A stretch of 64,000 nucleotides of DNA, from NCBI GenBank assembly GCA_020465985.1, contig JAANYP010002875.1:186001-250000 (forward strand), written 5' to 3'. Below the pieces are notes generated by a model, which saw nothing but the letters and a program-made list of their open reading frames with translations, searched no databases and had not been told where the DNA came from. The position numbers were made by a program, and so were the translations under genes. The stretch comes from Centrapalus pauciflorus (Eukaryota; Streptophyta; Magnoliopsida; Asterales; Asteraceae). Shown here piece by piece: positions 22,219 to 33,359 of this stretch. Every line of letters begins with the position of its first letter. The stretch's first letter is position 1.

Positions 22219-24634
22219 TGTAACATCCAATTACCACAAACAGTACACGTCATAATATTTCATTTCATAAATAATACTAATTGTTTGATACCACAGGTCC
22301 ATCAGCATGAATACTTAATTACAACAATATATTAAAATCAAATGGTGGTCTAACTGGCTTCTAAATCTTCAATCAAAGTGCGGAAGACTGAACAAGCTAC
22401 CCGAGACCGCATCATCATTTCAAAAAAAAGGCGTCAGCAAAAGTCCAAAAGTCTGCTATTCATCAAATGTCCAAAATCACTTAGCCTGGGACGAACTACC
22501 TGCTATGGTCTTGCCTTTATCAACTTTTCCTGTAAAAGAGTTGTCATGACAGAGTAAGCTAACATTGCTTAGTGAGTTAACAGAGTTCCATTAGATACCA
22601 CACATATATAACATACTATCAGCTCCTGCCGGCAAGTCACTACGTCCTGAGACAGCAAAAAGGTTGGGAGACAACCCAGTTTGTTTTCCCCTATGTAAGG
22701 CCGAAGCCCTACGGGAAGTATATGGAAACAAGTCATATAGGAAATGAATCTGCAGAATTCCCTCCTGTGAATGGAGATGTCACATTCGGTCGTATCGGAT
22801 AATGCAGTATGCAGCGGCAATTATATGAACAGTCAAGTAAGCAGTAAGCAGGATAAGTATTTACATAAAATGTAAAAGTGAACATGCATTCGAGGCAATT
22901 CAAGTGTCTAGCTTCAGTAATGTCAAAAGTACGCTTCTATGATACAATAAAGTATTAAAGAAACATGCAGCAACAAACGGAAGTTTCCATACAGTCGATG
23001 ACATTCACCAATAAGTATCGAAACATATGCAAGTAATTAATGAAATCTGTCACTCACAGTAGTCCGTAGTCAGATAATGCTTAACGAATTAAGCTGATCA
23101 GTTTACTCTGTCAAATCGGCGGTTTCCTGCAGTTCAGTTTCAAGTCTGGCATATTAATGTCAAGTCTGTGACATAATCTATATATCCCTAGTTGCATATT
23201 CAGGTTATTGTCAATCCTGGCTGTCGAGTCTGAGGTAGTTTCTATCGTCCCAAGGTGAGTCTATTCTTAACAGATTAATTACGATCCCTAATTACAGATG
23301 TGTGGCCTTGAAACAAAGCCAATCGTATTACTTAGCAAGGTGAAACAGGACATACACATTCTAAGGGTTCATACAGAGTTTGTTAATTTATTTGTGCATA
23401 AAATAGTTATGCAACTTAAACTTATGATTTTATCATAATCATATTATACTTTCTATTAAAATAAGTTGTTTAATAACTTAATTCGATTTAGGAATTAATA
23501 TTATACTTGGATCATAATCAAACTCGAATGGGTACAGATTCGAACCACTAGATTCGAACAACAACAAATTCAAACAGCATCCTCGAATCTAGGGGGGGGG
23601 TTAGATTCGAAATCAACAAATTCTAATCTAGGGAAGATAGATTCGAAACACACACATTCAAGTCTAAGGGATTAGATTCGAAACTACACACATTCGAGTC
23701 TAAGGAAATAGATTCGAAACACACACACACAGACTCGAGACACATACATTCGAGATTAAGAAGAAAGAATCGAAAGCCTTCATTCGAGTCTAGTGATTTC
23801 GAGTCTGCTCATGAATCTCTCGAGTTTGTTCTACTTGTTCATCAATTTTCCAGGTTTTTAACTACGAATTTGAGCAAAAAAATAAGGGAGTAATAGTCAC
23901 TAACCTTCGTCCAAGCTGTATCCTTCGACTATAGACGATTTCCAAGCAAAAATAGGTCCTAAACGAGAGCAAATCAGCTTCAAATGAAGGGAATTTGAGC
24001 AAACTTGAGTTTGCTCTTTCAAAACCGAACCAAAAGACAGAAAAGGGGTCGATCATACCTCAAATCGGGACCAAAACAAACATGCGATGACAGAATATTG
24101 TAGAGCTTGACGATCTCTATCCGTTGACGTATAAATCACGAGAATCCGACGGTTCGTTTAGGAGAAATTCTAGAGAGAAGGTGAGGGTGTAGAGAGAGAA
24201 GGAGAGGATTCTAGCTTTTCCAAACTTAAGAAAAGAGGAGGTGATGCTCTATTTATAGAAAAATAGAGAAAAATCAGATTTTCTACTGAATTTCCGGAAT
24301 CGACCAACTTTTATTTCCTTCAATCTGATTTGCATTTCAGATGCAAATAATAGCAAAGGAGTTCTAGATTTGCTATAATTGTCTTTTAGTCATATTTTTA
24401 TTCATTTTAGTCCGTTTCGCTATTTTCAGTCTTTAATTTGTCAAGTAGCTGAATTTTAATTATTAACTTTATTTCAGTTAATTTTGGGCAACTTTTCATA
24501 ATTAATTATAACTTAATATAATTAATTATTACAGATTCGTATTTTCGGTTATTTACTAATATTTGGATTAGAATTGCTTTATTATCCAAAGTCTGCTGCT
24601 GTAATTTATATTTAATAAATTACGGGCTGTTACA
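22219..24634 (-). mobile_element. Tekay solo LTR (minus)
   Basis: 2416 bp with TG...CA ends and the duplication GTATG at 22214-22218 and 24635-24639, so it arose by recombination between the two LTRs of one insertion. The TATA box on minus is at 24250-24257. The donor-like GAG|GTATGA lies near 24056. A TTCGAA-type array lies at about 23525-23800 and includes a run of ten G at about 23591. The satellite-homologous segment is at about 22880-23070. There is no internal coding sequence. Confidence 0.94.
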
Positions 24635-25633
24635 GTATGATAGACACTGCAGAAACAGGACAACTGCTGCCGCATGTTCCTTGATTACTTGCACTACTCA
24701 GGACCGTAGTGAGTTACAGATTGCATTACTTACTTGCATATGTTTCGGTACTTATTGGTGATTGCTATTTTCTTGTATGGAAACATCTGCTGCTTGTTCC
24801 TTGATTACTTAATTGTATGCTAGGAACGTATGATAGACACTGCTCAAACTGGACAACTGTTGTTGCATGTTCCTTGATTACTTGCATTGCTCTGGACCGC
24901 TGTGAGTGACAGATTGCATTACTTACTTGCATATGTTTCGGTACTTATTGGTGATTGATACTGACTTGTATGGAAACATCTGCTGCTGCTTGTTCCTTGA
25001 TTACTTAATTGTATGTTAGAAACGTATGATAGACACTGCTGAAACTGGACAACTGCTGCTGCATGTTCCTTGATTACTTGCATTGCTCAGGACCGCTGTG
25101 AGTGACAGATTGCACTACTTACTTGCATATGTTTCGATACTTATTGGTGATTATTACTGATTTGTATGGAAACATCAGCTGCTGCTTGTTCCTTGATTAC
25201 TTTATTGTGTGTTAGGAACGTATGATAGACACTGCTGAAACTGGACAATTGCTGTTGCATGTTCCTTGATTACTTGCACTGCTCAGGACCGCTGCATTAC
25301 TTACTTGCATATGTTTCGGTACTTATTGGTGATTGTTACTGACTTTGATGAAACATCTGTTGTAGTTTGTTCCTTGATTACATAATTGTATGCTAGGAAC
25401 GTATGATAGACACTACTGTAAGTGGACAACAGCTGCTGCATGTTCCTTGTTACTTGCATTGCTCAGGACCGCTGTGAGTGACAGATTGCATTACTTACTT
25501 GCATATGTTTCGGTACTTATTGGTGACTGATACTGACTTGTGTGGAAACATCTGCTGCTGCTTGTTCCATGATTACTTAATTGTATGCTAGGAACGTATG
25601 ATAGACACTGCTGAAACTGAACAACTGCCGCTG
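24635..25633. repeat. 196-bp satellite, tract 4
   Basis: About 5 units. One unit near 25290 lacks about 14 bp (the GTGAGTGACAGATT part). The tract ends at CGCTG (25629-25633), duplicated by the CRM insertion. Confidence 0.95.
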
Positions 25634-25634
25634 T

Positions 25635-25838
25635 GATGGAGGATCGTCAAACCATTCCAAAGATGTCATGGAAATACGTGAAGGCCCAATGACAAGAGGA
25701 CGAGCAAAGAAGATCAAAGAAGTTTTTACGAGCTTAGTTGTTGATATCCAAGAGTCTGAATGCAAAGACGATGCTCAACCGCAACTGATGAAGCATGTTA
25801 CTAGACTTGAAGCGTTGGATCCTAATATGGAAGCATAA
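25635..25838 (+). other. LTR-encoded integrase C-terminal tail (CR-motif-like)
   Basis: Reading from the second base of the LTR gives 67 codons with no stop until 25836-25838. They include REGPMTRGRAKKIKEVF, a basic segment like the C-terminal tail of CRM integrases. In CRM elements the pol frame is known to run into the 3' LTR, so the LTR carries this coding end. In the 5' LTR it has no start and is a by-product of LTR duplication. In this copy the matching part of the 3' LTR is deleted. Confidence 0.7.
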
Positions 25839-26100
25839 AAGCCCAAAAGTTGCATTTTCTTGGGTCTTTGAAATATTATGGGCTAGTACTAAGCCCAAGT
25901 GGTAGAATGGATGTATTTTGAAGTCCATTAGAAGTTTATTTGAGTCCAATAAAGGCCTAGAAATGCCTAATCCGTTTTTTTAGTTTAAGAGTTCTAGAAT
26001 TATCTACCAATTGATGACAAAATGTCTAGATTCATGGATTAAATTCCCTTCTTTAATCCATTGAATTTAATTAGTGTCTTTTGAGTTGGTTTTTGAAGCC

Positions 26101-26108
26101 TATAAATA
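26101..26108 (+). promoter_or_regulatory. TATA box of the CRM 5' LTR
   Basis: TATAAATA follows GAAGCC. The partial 3' LTR starts about 40 bp downstream of the equivalent position, so it has no promoter. Confidence 0.7.
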
Positions 26109-26410
26109 GATGGCTTCCTATGTACTTTTAAATCAATTCACTTGAGAAATATATATCTTTCTTCAGAGTTTTACTCATCTTTGTGAGCTTTGTTCTTTGT
26201 TGGAGAGTTCATAGTTCAAGAACTTATCAAGATTGTGAGCACATTCTTGTGGCGTTCTCGTATTCCTTTGGTTCTTAGTTCTTATAACTAACGGGTCAAG
26301 GACTTGCTCTAGGCGTGTTGGAGTCCCAATTATCGGGTACTTTGACGCCTATCCTATCCTATACGAAGGTTCCAAGTTACATTTAACTTGCGGGTCAACG
26401 TTTCGTATCA

Positions 26411-27083
26411 TTTGGTATCAGAGCTACAAAGGTTCGACGATTCTTAAGTTGTTTTTACATTTTGATCTTATCATTGTGTTTATCTATCTTTCTCATCATC
26501 TTATCTTTTACATTTTTCTAGTTTTGTCATATAAAAAAAAAGTCACGTTGTTCAACAAAAAAAAAAGAAGAGCGAAATAAAGCATAAAAAAAGTTCAACA
26601 AAAAAAAGCATAAAAAAAAGTGCAGCAAAAAAAATTAAAGAAAAAGGTTGCAAAAAAAAATAAATAAATAAAAGAAGTTTATATGAACAGGTGTGCTTGA
26701 AAATCAATAATTTATCTTCTATATCATTTTTTGTTCCAACTTCTTCTCATTGGTTAGTACTTTGTTTCTCCTCACCTTACTATTTTTTTTTGTTTATCCC
26801 ATCTTCTTTAAAAGTTCTAAACACGTTGGTATCAAATTAAGTTCTAAAGGATTTTCTTGAACACTTTCAGTTTTGTGCTCTAATTTGATTTGTTCTTTTA
26901 CCAATTGAGCTCCACAAGGAATAGAGAGGTAAAAGGCATTGAGTTTTGAGAACACTTGAGGGTAAAAGCCGATTATTTTTTTGTGTGAGACACGAGCGTT
27001 GAGTGACATCTCTTGAGTGAAACACGTAAGGGAGTGAGGAGAGGAAATATTTTTTTTTTACTCTTGTTTTTACAGATTAAAAG
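26411..27083 (+). other. CRM leader with primer-binding site and A-rich tract
   Basis: TGGTATCAGAGC at 26413-26424 is the primer-binding site, right after the LTR. The stretch 26530-26670 is a degenerate A-rich region with many runs of 7-10 A, followed by a T-rich region. The antisense open frame at 26794-27009 has no support as a gene. The gag ATG is at 27084. Confidence 0.8.
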
Positions 27084-29843
27084 ATGGAAGATAATCAACC
27101 CCTCCCTAACCTTCAAGTCCAAGCTCTCATGGCTGAAATGCGACATTTAATGACGGACGAGTTTAATCAAATCCATGAAAGAATGGATAGATTGGAGGCA
27201 CATGGACCTCATGCTCCACCACCATCACAAGTTTCTGATGAAAATCATGAAGATGACGCTCGAAGTGATGAATGGGATAGAGGATCTGAAGGAAGGAGGC
27301 ATAGAAGAAACCATGGTGCTAATAGAGGACTCAACAACATTAAGATGAGAATTCCACATTTTCAAGGAAAGAGTGATCCAGAAGCGTATTTGGACTGGGA
27401 AAAAAAAGTTGAACTGATTTTTGCATGTAATAATTATCGCGAGGATCAAAAGGTGAAAGTAGCAGCAATTGAATTCACAGATTACGCTATAGTATGGTGG
27501 GATCAATTAGTCACCAACCGAAGAAGAAATGGAGAAAGACCTATTTCTACATGGGTTGAAATGAAGGCTGTTATGCGTAAAAGGTTTGTTCCCTCTCACT
27601 ATTTTCGAGACTTGTATCGCAAATTACAATCTTTGAATCAGGGAGCAAAGTCTGTGGATGATTATTACAAAGAGATGGAGATTGCCATGATTAGAGCAAA
27701 TATTGAAGAAGATAGGGAAGCAACAATGGCAAGATTCTTGAGTGGCTTGAATCAAGATATTTCTAATGTCGTGGAGTTGCAATATTGTTTAGACCTTGAA
27801 GAGATGGTTCATACGACCATGAAAGTTGAAAGACAATTGAGGAGAAGAAATAGTTTTCCTAAGGGAAGTACGTCCAACTCTCAATATTCTCATAGGCCAA
27901 AAGGGGAGACATCTAAAGGTACCTTTTCTACACCTTTAAAGAACCAAGATGATGCCACAAAAGGTAGGGAAATGGGCAAAGGCAAAGGTATCGTTTCTAC
28001 CCCTACACGAACTCGTCAAATTAAATGTTTTCGTTGTCTAGGTGTGGGGCACATTACTTCACAATGCCCAAAAAAAAAAGTTATGATTCTTCATGAAAGT
28101 GGTGAAATAGAGTCTGAAAATGAAAAGAAGGATGTTTCGGATGATGAAGAGGACTTGGAGCAAACCAAGGCAGAAAGCGGAGAGCTCTTGGTAGTCAAGA
28201 AAGTTTTAAACATACAAGCCAAGGTGGAAGACACACAACAACGAGAAAATATCTTCCATACGCGATGTTTGGTGCAAGGTAAAGTATGTAGCCTCATTAA
28301 TGGTGGGAGTTGTACCAATGTTGTGAGTAACGAGGTAATTGAGAAGCTGAATTTGCGCACGTTGAAGCATCCACACCCATATAAGCTTCAATGGTTGAAT
28401 GAATGTGGCGAAGTGAAGGTGACTAAACAGGCCTTGATCACATTTTCCATCGGAAAGTACAAAGACGAAGTGATGTCTGACGTGGTTCCAATGCAAGTAA
28501 GTCATATACTACTTGGTAGACCTTGGCAATTTGATAGGAAAGTTATCTATGATGGCTTTCTTAATCAATATATGCTTAAAGATCATGAAAAGAAAGTAGT
28601 TCTTGTCTCGCTAACCCCACAACAAGTGCAGGAGGACCAAATTAAAATGATCACATCAAGGCGAGCTTGGGAGGATGAGAGGAAAAATAATGAGTGCAAA
28701 GAGAAAAACCTGAGCGGTAAAAATAAAGCAAAGAGTGTTGAGGGCGTGAAAAGTGAGACAAATGATGATGAAAAAAGAGAGTGTGTCAAGAAGAATTTCT
28801 TTGCAAAAACGAGTGAAGTTAAGAGAGCGATTGACGAAAAAAAAAGAGTGATAGTGTTGGTATTCAAGGAAGCTTGTACATATGCTGAAAAACTAACCAA
28901 CAATCCGCCAAGTTTTGTTGTGAATATTTTGCAGGAATACCAAGATGTCTTCCCAAAGGAAGAACCAAGTGGTTTACCACCTTTACGAGGGATCGAGCAT
29001 CGCATTGATTTCATTCCAGGGGCTGCTCTACCAAACCGTCCAGCCTATAGAGCTAATCCCGAGGAGACACGAGAAATCCAAAGGCAAGTGGAGGATTTGC
29101 TTTCAAGAGGAAGAATTCGAGAATCCATGAGTCCATGTGCTGTACCGGTCATTGTGGTACCCAAGAAGTCAGGTGAATGGAGAATGTGTATGGACTGTAG
29201 AGCCATCAACAAAATAACGGTAAAGTATCGCTACCCTATTCCAAGGTTAGATGATATGTTGGATGAGTTGCATGGTGCTAAGATCTTCTCAAAAATTGAT
29301 TTGAAAAGTGGCTATCATCAAATTCGAATTAATGAAGGTGATGAATGGAAAACAGCTTTTAAAACAAAGTTTGGTTTGTATGAGTGGTTAGTTATGCCCT
29401 TTGGACTAACTAATGCTCCGAGTACATTCATGAGGTTAATGAATCATGTTTTACGAGAGTACATTGGTAAGTTTGTCGTGGTCTATTTTGATGATATCCT
29501 GATTTATAGCATTAATGTTGAAGTTCACTTGGAACATTTGCGTCTTGTTTTGGAAACTTTAAGAAAAGAGTCATTATTTGCTAACTTAAAGAAGTGCACA
29601 TTTTGCATGGATAAGGTTGTTTTTCTTGGTTTTGTTGTAAGTGGCCAGGGGATTGAGGTGGATGACGAGAAGGTCAAGGCAATCAAAGAATGGCCAACTC
29701 CAACAACAGTGTCCCAAGTTAGAAGCTTCCATGGGCTTGCAAGTTTCTATCGAAGGTTTGTTCGTGACTTCAGCACCATAGCTGCCCTGCTTAATGAACT
29801 TGTGAAGAAGGAAGTTAGTTTTCATTGGGGAGAAAGGCAATAA
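27084..29843 (+). pseudogene. CRM Gag-protease-RT frame
   Basis: 919 codons. The Gag core covers residues about 85-250 (DYAIVWWDQL, FVPSHYFRDLY). There is a single CCHC knuckle at C315-C328. Protease is at about 390-490, but the active site reads LINGGSC at 404-410, with Asn406 where the catalytic Asp is expected. RT runs from about 630 to 850 with KIDLKSGYHQ (Asp739) and YFDD at 801-804. The frame stops at 29841-29843, right after HWGERQ, where relatives continue into RNase H. An acquired stop and a 1-base loss lie within about 15 bases. The normal product would be one Gag-Pol. This copy could make Gag and an inactive-protease RT fragment at most. Confidence 0.9.
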
Positions 29844-31471
29844 GCTGCATTCATTTGTTGAAAGAAAGGTTGACATCTACTCCTATTCTTGCATTGCCTA
29901 ATTTTAATAAAATGTTTGAACTTGAGTGTGATGCATCCGGGGTGGGTATTGGGGCTGTTTTGATTCAAGAAGGTAGACCAATTGCATATTTTAGTGAAAA
30001 ATTAAAGGGGGCTCACTTGAATTATTCCACTTATGAAAAAGAGCTTTATGCATTGGTTAGATCTTTGCAAACATGGCAGCATTACTTAAGGCCTAAGGAA
30101 TTTGTGGTTCATATGGATCATGAGACTCTTAAGTACCTTAAGGGGCAAGCTAATTTGAGTAGGAGGCATATCAAATGGGTTGAATTCATTGAGTCATTTC
30201 CTTATGTGATCAAATACAAAAAGGGTAAAGAAAACATTGTGGCTGATGCATTGTCTAGACGTCATAGTCTTATCACCACATTAAGTTCTAAGCTTCTTGG
30301 GTTTGGATCACTTAAAGAAATGTACAAAGATGATTCTGAATTTTCTTCCTTATACGCTGCTTGTGAACATGCTTCATTTGATAAGTTTTATAGGCATGAT
30401 GGTTATTTGTTTAAAGAAAACAAGTTATGCATTCCAAAGTGTTCTATACGGGAGCTATTTGTACGTGAGGCTCATGGTGGAGGGTTGATGGTCCATTTTG
30501 GTGTCCAAAAGACATTGGATATTTTGAAGGAACATTTCTATTGGCCTAAGATGAGAGAAGATGTTATGAAGATCTGTGAAAAATGTGTGCCATGTAAACA
30601 AGCCAAATCAAAATCCAAGCCTCATGGTTTGTATATGCCACTGCCAATTCCTCAGCAACCATGGGTTGACATCTCCATGGACTTTGTGATCGGGTTGCCT
30701 AGAACAAAGAATGGTCATGATTCTGTGTTTGTGGTGGTTGATCGATTCTCTAAGATGGCACACTTCATTGCGTGTAAGAAGACTGACGATGCTTCACATG
30801 TTGCAGACTTGTTTTTCAAAGAGATTGTTCTTTTGCATGGTGTGTCGCGGACCATAGTAAGTGATAGGGATGTCAAGTTTCTGAGTCATTTCTGGCGTGT
30901 TCTTTGCAGTAAGTTGGGTACCAAACTTTTGTTTTCTACCACAAGCCACCCCCAAACCAATGGGCAAACAGAAGTGGTTAATCGAACCTTGTCCCAATTA
31001 CTTCGAGTGATTATTCCGAAGAACTTGAGAACTTGGGAGAATTGTTTGCCTTTTGCAGAGTTTGCTTACAACAGGAGTGTTCATTCTGCTACTAACTTTT
31101 CTCCTTTTGAAGTTGTTTACGGATTCAATCCATTGAGTCCTCTTGACCTTGTTCCTCTTCCCATCGAAGAACGATCCAGTTTAGATGGAAAGCGGAAGGC
31201 AGAATTCGTGAAGCAATTACACGAAAAGGTAAGACTCAATATTGAGAAAAGGACAGAACAATACACAAAACAAGCAAACAAAGGCAGGAAAAAGATAGTG
31301 TTTGAAGCTGGAGATTGGGTATGGCTGCACCTGAGAAAAGATAGATTTCCTACCAAGCGAAGATCCAAATTGCAACCTAGAGGAGATGGACCATTTCAAG
31401 TGATCGAAAGGATCAACGACAATGCTTACAAGCTAGATCTTCCAGGTGAGAAATATATATCTTTCTTCTGA
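29844..31471 (+). pseudogene. CRM RNase H-integrase frame, C-terminus replaced
   Basis: The second pol frame is open from 29825, but homology starts at about residue 9 (HLLKERL). RNase H shows ECDAS (Asp36), Glu73, MDHE (Asp98) and VADALSRR (Asp141). Integrase has H217, H224, C254 and C257, then the DDE triad Asp286, Asp347 and Glu383 with the usual 35-residue spacing. The GPF motif is at 520-526. After LDLPG the frame enters 3' LTR sequence and ends with EKYISFF, so the rest of the C-terminus and the LTR-encoded tail are lost. The ATG at 29825 is out of frame for upstream pol and is only an ORF start. Confidence 0.88.
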
Positions 31472-31714
31472 GTTTTACTCATCTTTGTGAGCTTTGTTCT
31501 TTGTTGGAGAGTTCATAGTTCAAGAACTTATCAAGATTGTGAGCACATTCTTGTGGCGTTCTCGTATTCCTTTGGTTCTTAGTTCTTATAACTAACGGGT
31601 CAAGGACTTGCTCTAGGCGTGTTGGAGTCCCAATTATCGGGTACTTTGACGCCTATCCTATCCTATACGAAGGTTCCAAGTTACATTTAACTTGCGGGTC
31701 AATGTTTCGTATCA
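31447..31714 (+). repeat. Partial 3' LTR of the CRM element
   Basis: 268 bp matching 26143-26410 with only a few differences (such as CTTCTGAG against CTTCAGAG, and GGGTCAATG against GGGTCAACG). It ends in ATCA before the CGCTG duplication. The junction with pol shares TGAGAA between the two sides. Confidence 0.93.
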
Positions 31715-33359
31715 CGCTGCATGTTCCTTGATTACTTGCATTGCTCAGGACCGCTGTGAGTGACAGATTGCATTACTTACTTGCATATGTTTCGAGACTT
31801 ATTGGTGATTGTGTTAGACTTTTATGGAAACATCTGCTGCTGCTTGTTCCATGATTACTTAATTGTATACTAGAAACGTATGATAGACACTGCTGAAACT
31901 GGACAACTGCTGTTGCATGTTCCTTGATTACTTGCATTGCTCCGGACCGCTGTGAGTGACAGATTGCAGTACTTACTTGCATATGTTTCGGTACTTATTG
32001 GTGATTGATACTGACTTGTATGGAAACATCTGCTGCTGCTTGTTCCTTGATTACTTAATTGTATGTTAAAAACGTATGATAGACACCGCTGAAACTGGAC
32101 AACTGCTGCTGCATGTTCCTTGATTACTTGCATTGCTCAGGACCGCTGTGAGTGACAGATTGCAGTACTTACTTGCATATGTTTCGATACTTATTGGTGA
32201 TTGTTACTGACTTGTATGGAAACATCAGCTGCTGCTTGTTCCTTGATTACTTAATTGTATGTTAGGAACGTATGATAGACACTGCTGAAACTGGACAATT
32301 GCTGCTGCATGTTCCTTGATTACTTGTATGAAACATCTGATGTAGTTTGTTCCTTGATTACATAATTGTATGCTAGGAACGTATGATAGACACTGCTGTA
32401 AGTGGACAACAGCTGCTGCATGTTCCTTGTTACTTGCATTGCTCAGGACCGCTATGAGTGACAGATTGCATTACTTACTTGCATATGTTTCGGTACTTAT
32501 TGGTGACTGATACTGACTTGTATGGAAACATCTACTGCTGCTTGTTCCATGATTACTTAATTGTATGCTAGGAACGTATGATAGACACTGCTGAAACTGA
32601 ACAATTACCGCTTCATGTTCCTTGATTACTTGCACTGCTCAGGACCGCTGTGAGTGACAGATTGCATTACTTACTTGTATATGTTTCGGTACTTATTGGT
32701 GATTGTTACTGACTTGTATGGAAACAGCTGATGCTGCTTGTTCCTTGATTACTTAATTGTATGCTAGGAACATATGATAGACACCGCTGAAACTGGACAA
32801 CTGCTGCTGCATGTTCCTTGATTACTTGCATTGCTCCGGACCGCTGTGAGTGACAGATTGCATTACTTACTTGCATATGTTTCGGTACTTATTGGTGATT
32901 GATAATGACTTGTATGGAAACATCTACTGCTGCTTGTTCCTTGATTACTAAATTGTATGTTAGGAACGTATGATGGACACTGTTGAAATGGGACAACTGC
33001 TGCTGCTTGTTCCTTGATTACTTGGATTGCTCAGGACCGCTATATGTGACAGATTGCACTACTTACTTGCATATGTTTCGGTACTTATTGGTGGTTGTTA
33101 CTGACTTGTATGGAAACATAAGCTGCTTCTTGTTCCTTGATTACTTAATTGTACGTTAGGAACGTATGATAGACACTGCTGAAACTGGACAACTGCTGTT
33201 GGATGTTCCTTGGTTACTTCCATTGCTCAGGACCGCTGTGAGTGACAGATTTCATTACTTACTTGCATATGTTTTGGTACTTATTGGTGATTGTTACTGA
33301 CTTGTATGAAACATCTGATGCAGTTTGTTCCTCGATTACTTAATTGTATGATAGTAACG
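31715..33359. repeat. 196-bp satellite, tract 5
   Basis: About 8.4 units. At about 32326 a unit is shortened: TTGATTACTTG runs straight into TATGAAACATC, losing roughly 100 bp between two ACTTG copies. The tract ends at TAACG, duplicated by the next insertion. Confidence 0.95.

Larger units (their letters stand above)
25634..26410 (+). repeat. 5' LTR of the CRM element
   Basis: 777 bp from TGATGGAGG to TTTCGTATCA. The TATA box TATAAATA is at 26101-26108. The first 205 bp are an open frame (25635-25838) described separately. Confidence 0.93.
25634..31714 (+). mobile_element. CRM-type (centromeric) Ty3/gypsy retrotransposon, 3'-truncated
   Basis: The 5' LTR is at 25634-26410 and a partial 3' LTR at 31447-31714, with the duplication CGCTG at 25629-25633 and 31715-31719. 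The Gag (IKMRIPHFQGKSDPEAYLDWEKKVE, MKAVMRKRFVPSHY), the integrase (DASHVADLFFKEIV, GTKLLFSTTSHPQTNGQTE) and the TGATG...ATCA LTR ends are of CRM type, a clade known for insertion at plant centromeres. Pol is broken by a stop and a frameshift near 29845. The end of pol, the polypurine tract and the first part of the 3' LTR are deleted. Where both LTRs are present (268 bp) only a few bases differ, so the insertion is recent. Confidence 0.93.

Noticed and set aside
26794..27009. Antisense 71-codon frame in the CRM leader
   Set aside because: It lies in the leader between primer site and gag. No motif, and the leader is AT-rich and non-coding in this clade.
31447..31714. Failed first-strand transfer as the cause of the U3-less CRM 3' LTR
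   Set aside because: The fragment starts near the expected transcription start, which first suggested strong-stop DNA joined into pol. But the 5' LTR has a complete U3, which must be copied from a 3' U3, so a later deletion fits better.
32180..32200. CENP-B-box-like site around TTTCGGTAC in the satellite
   Set aside because: It shares only a TTCG core. The spaced A and CGGG of the box are absent.
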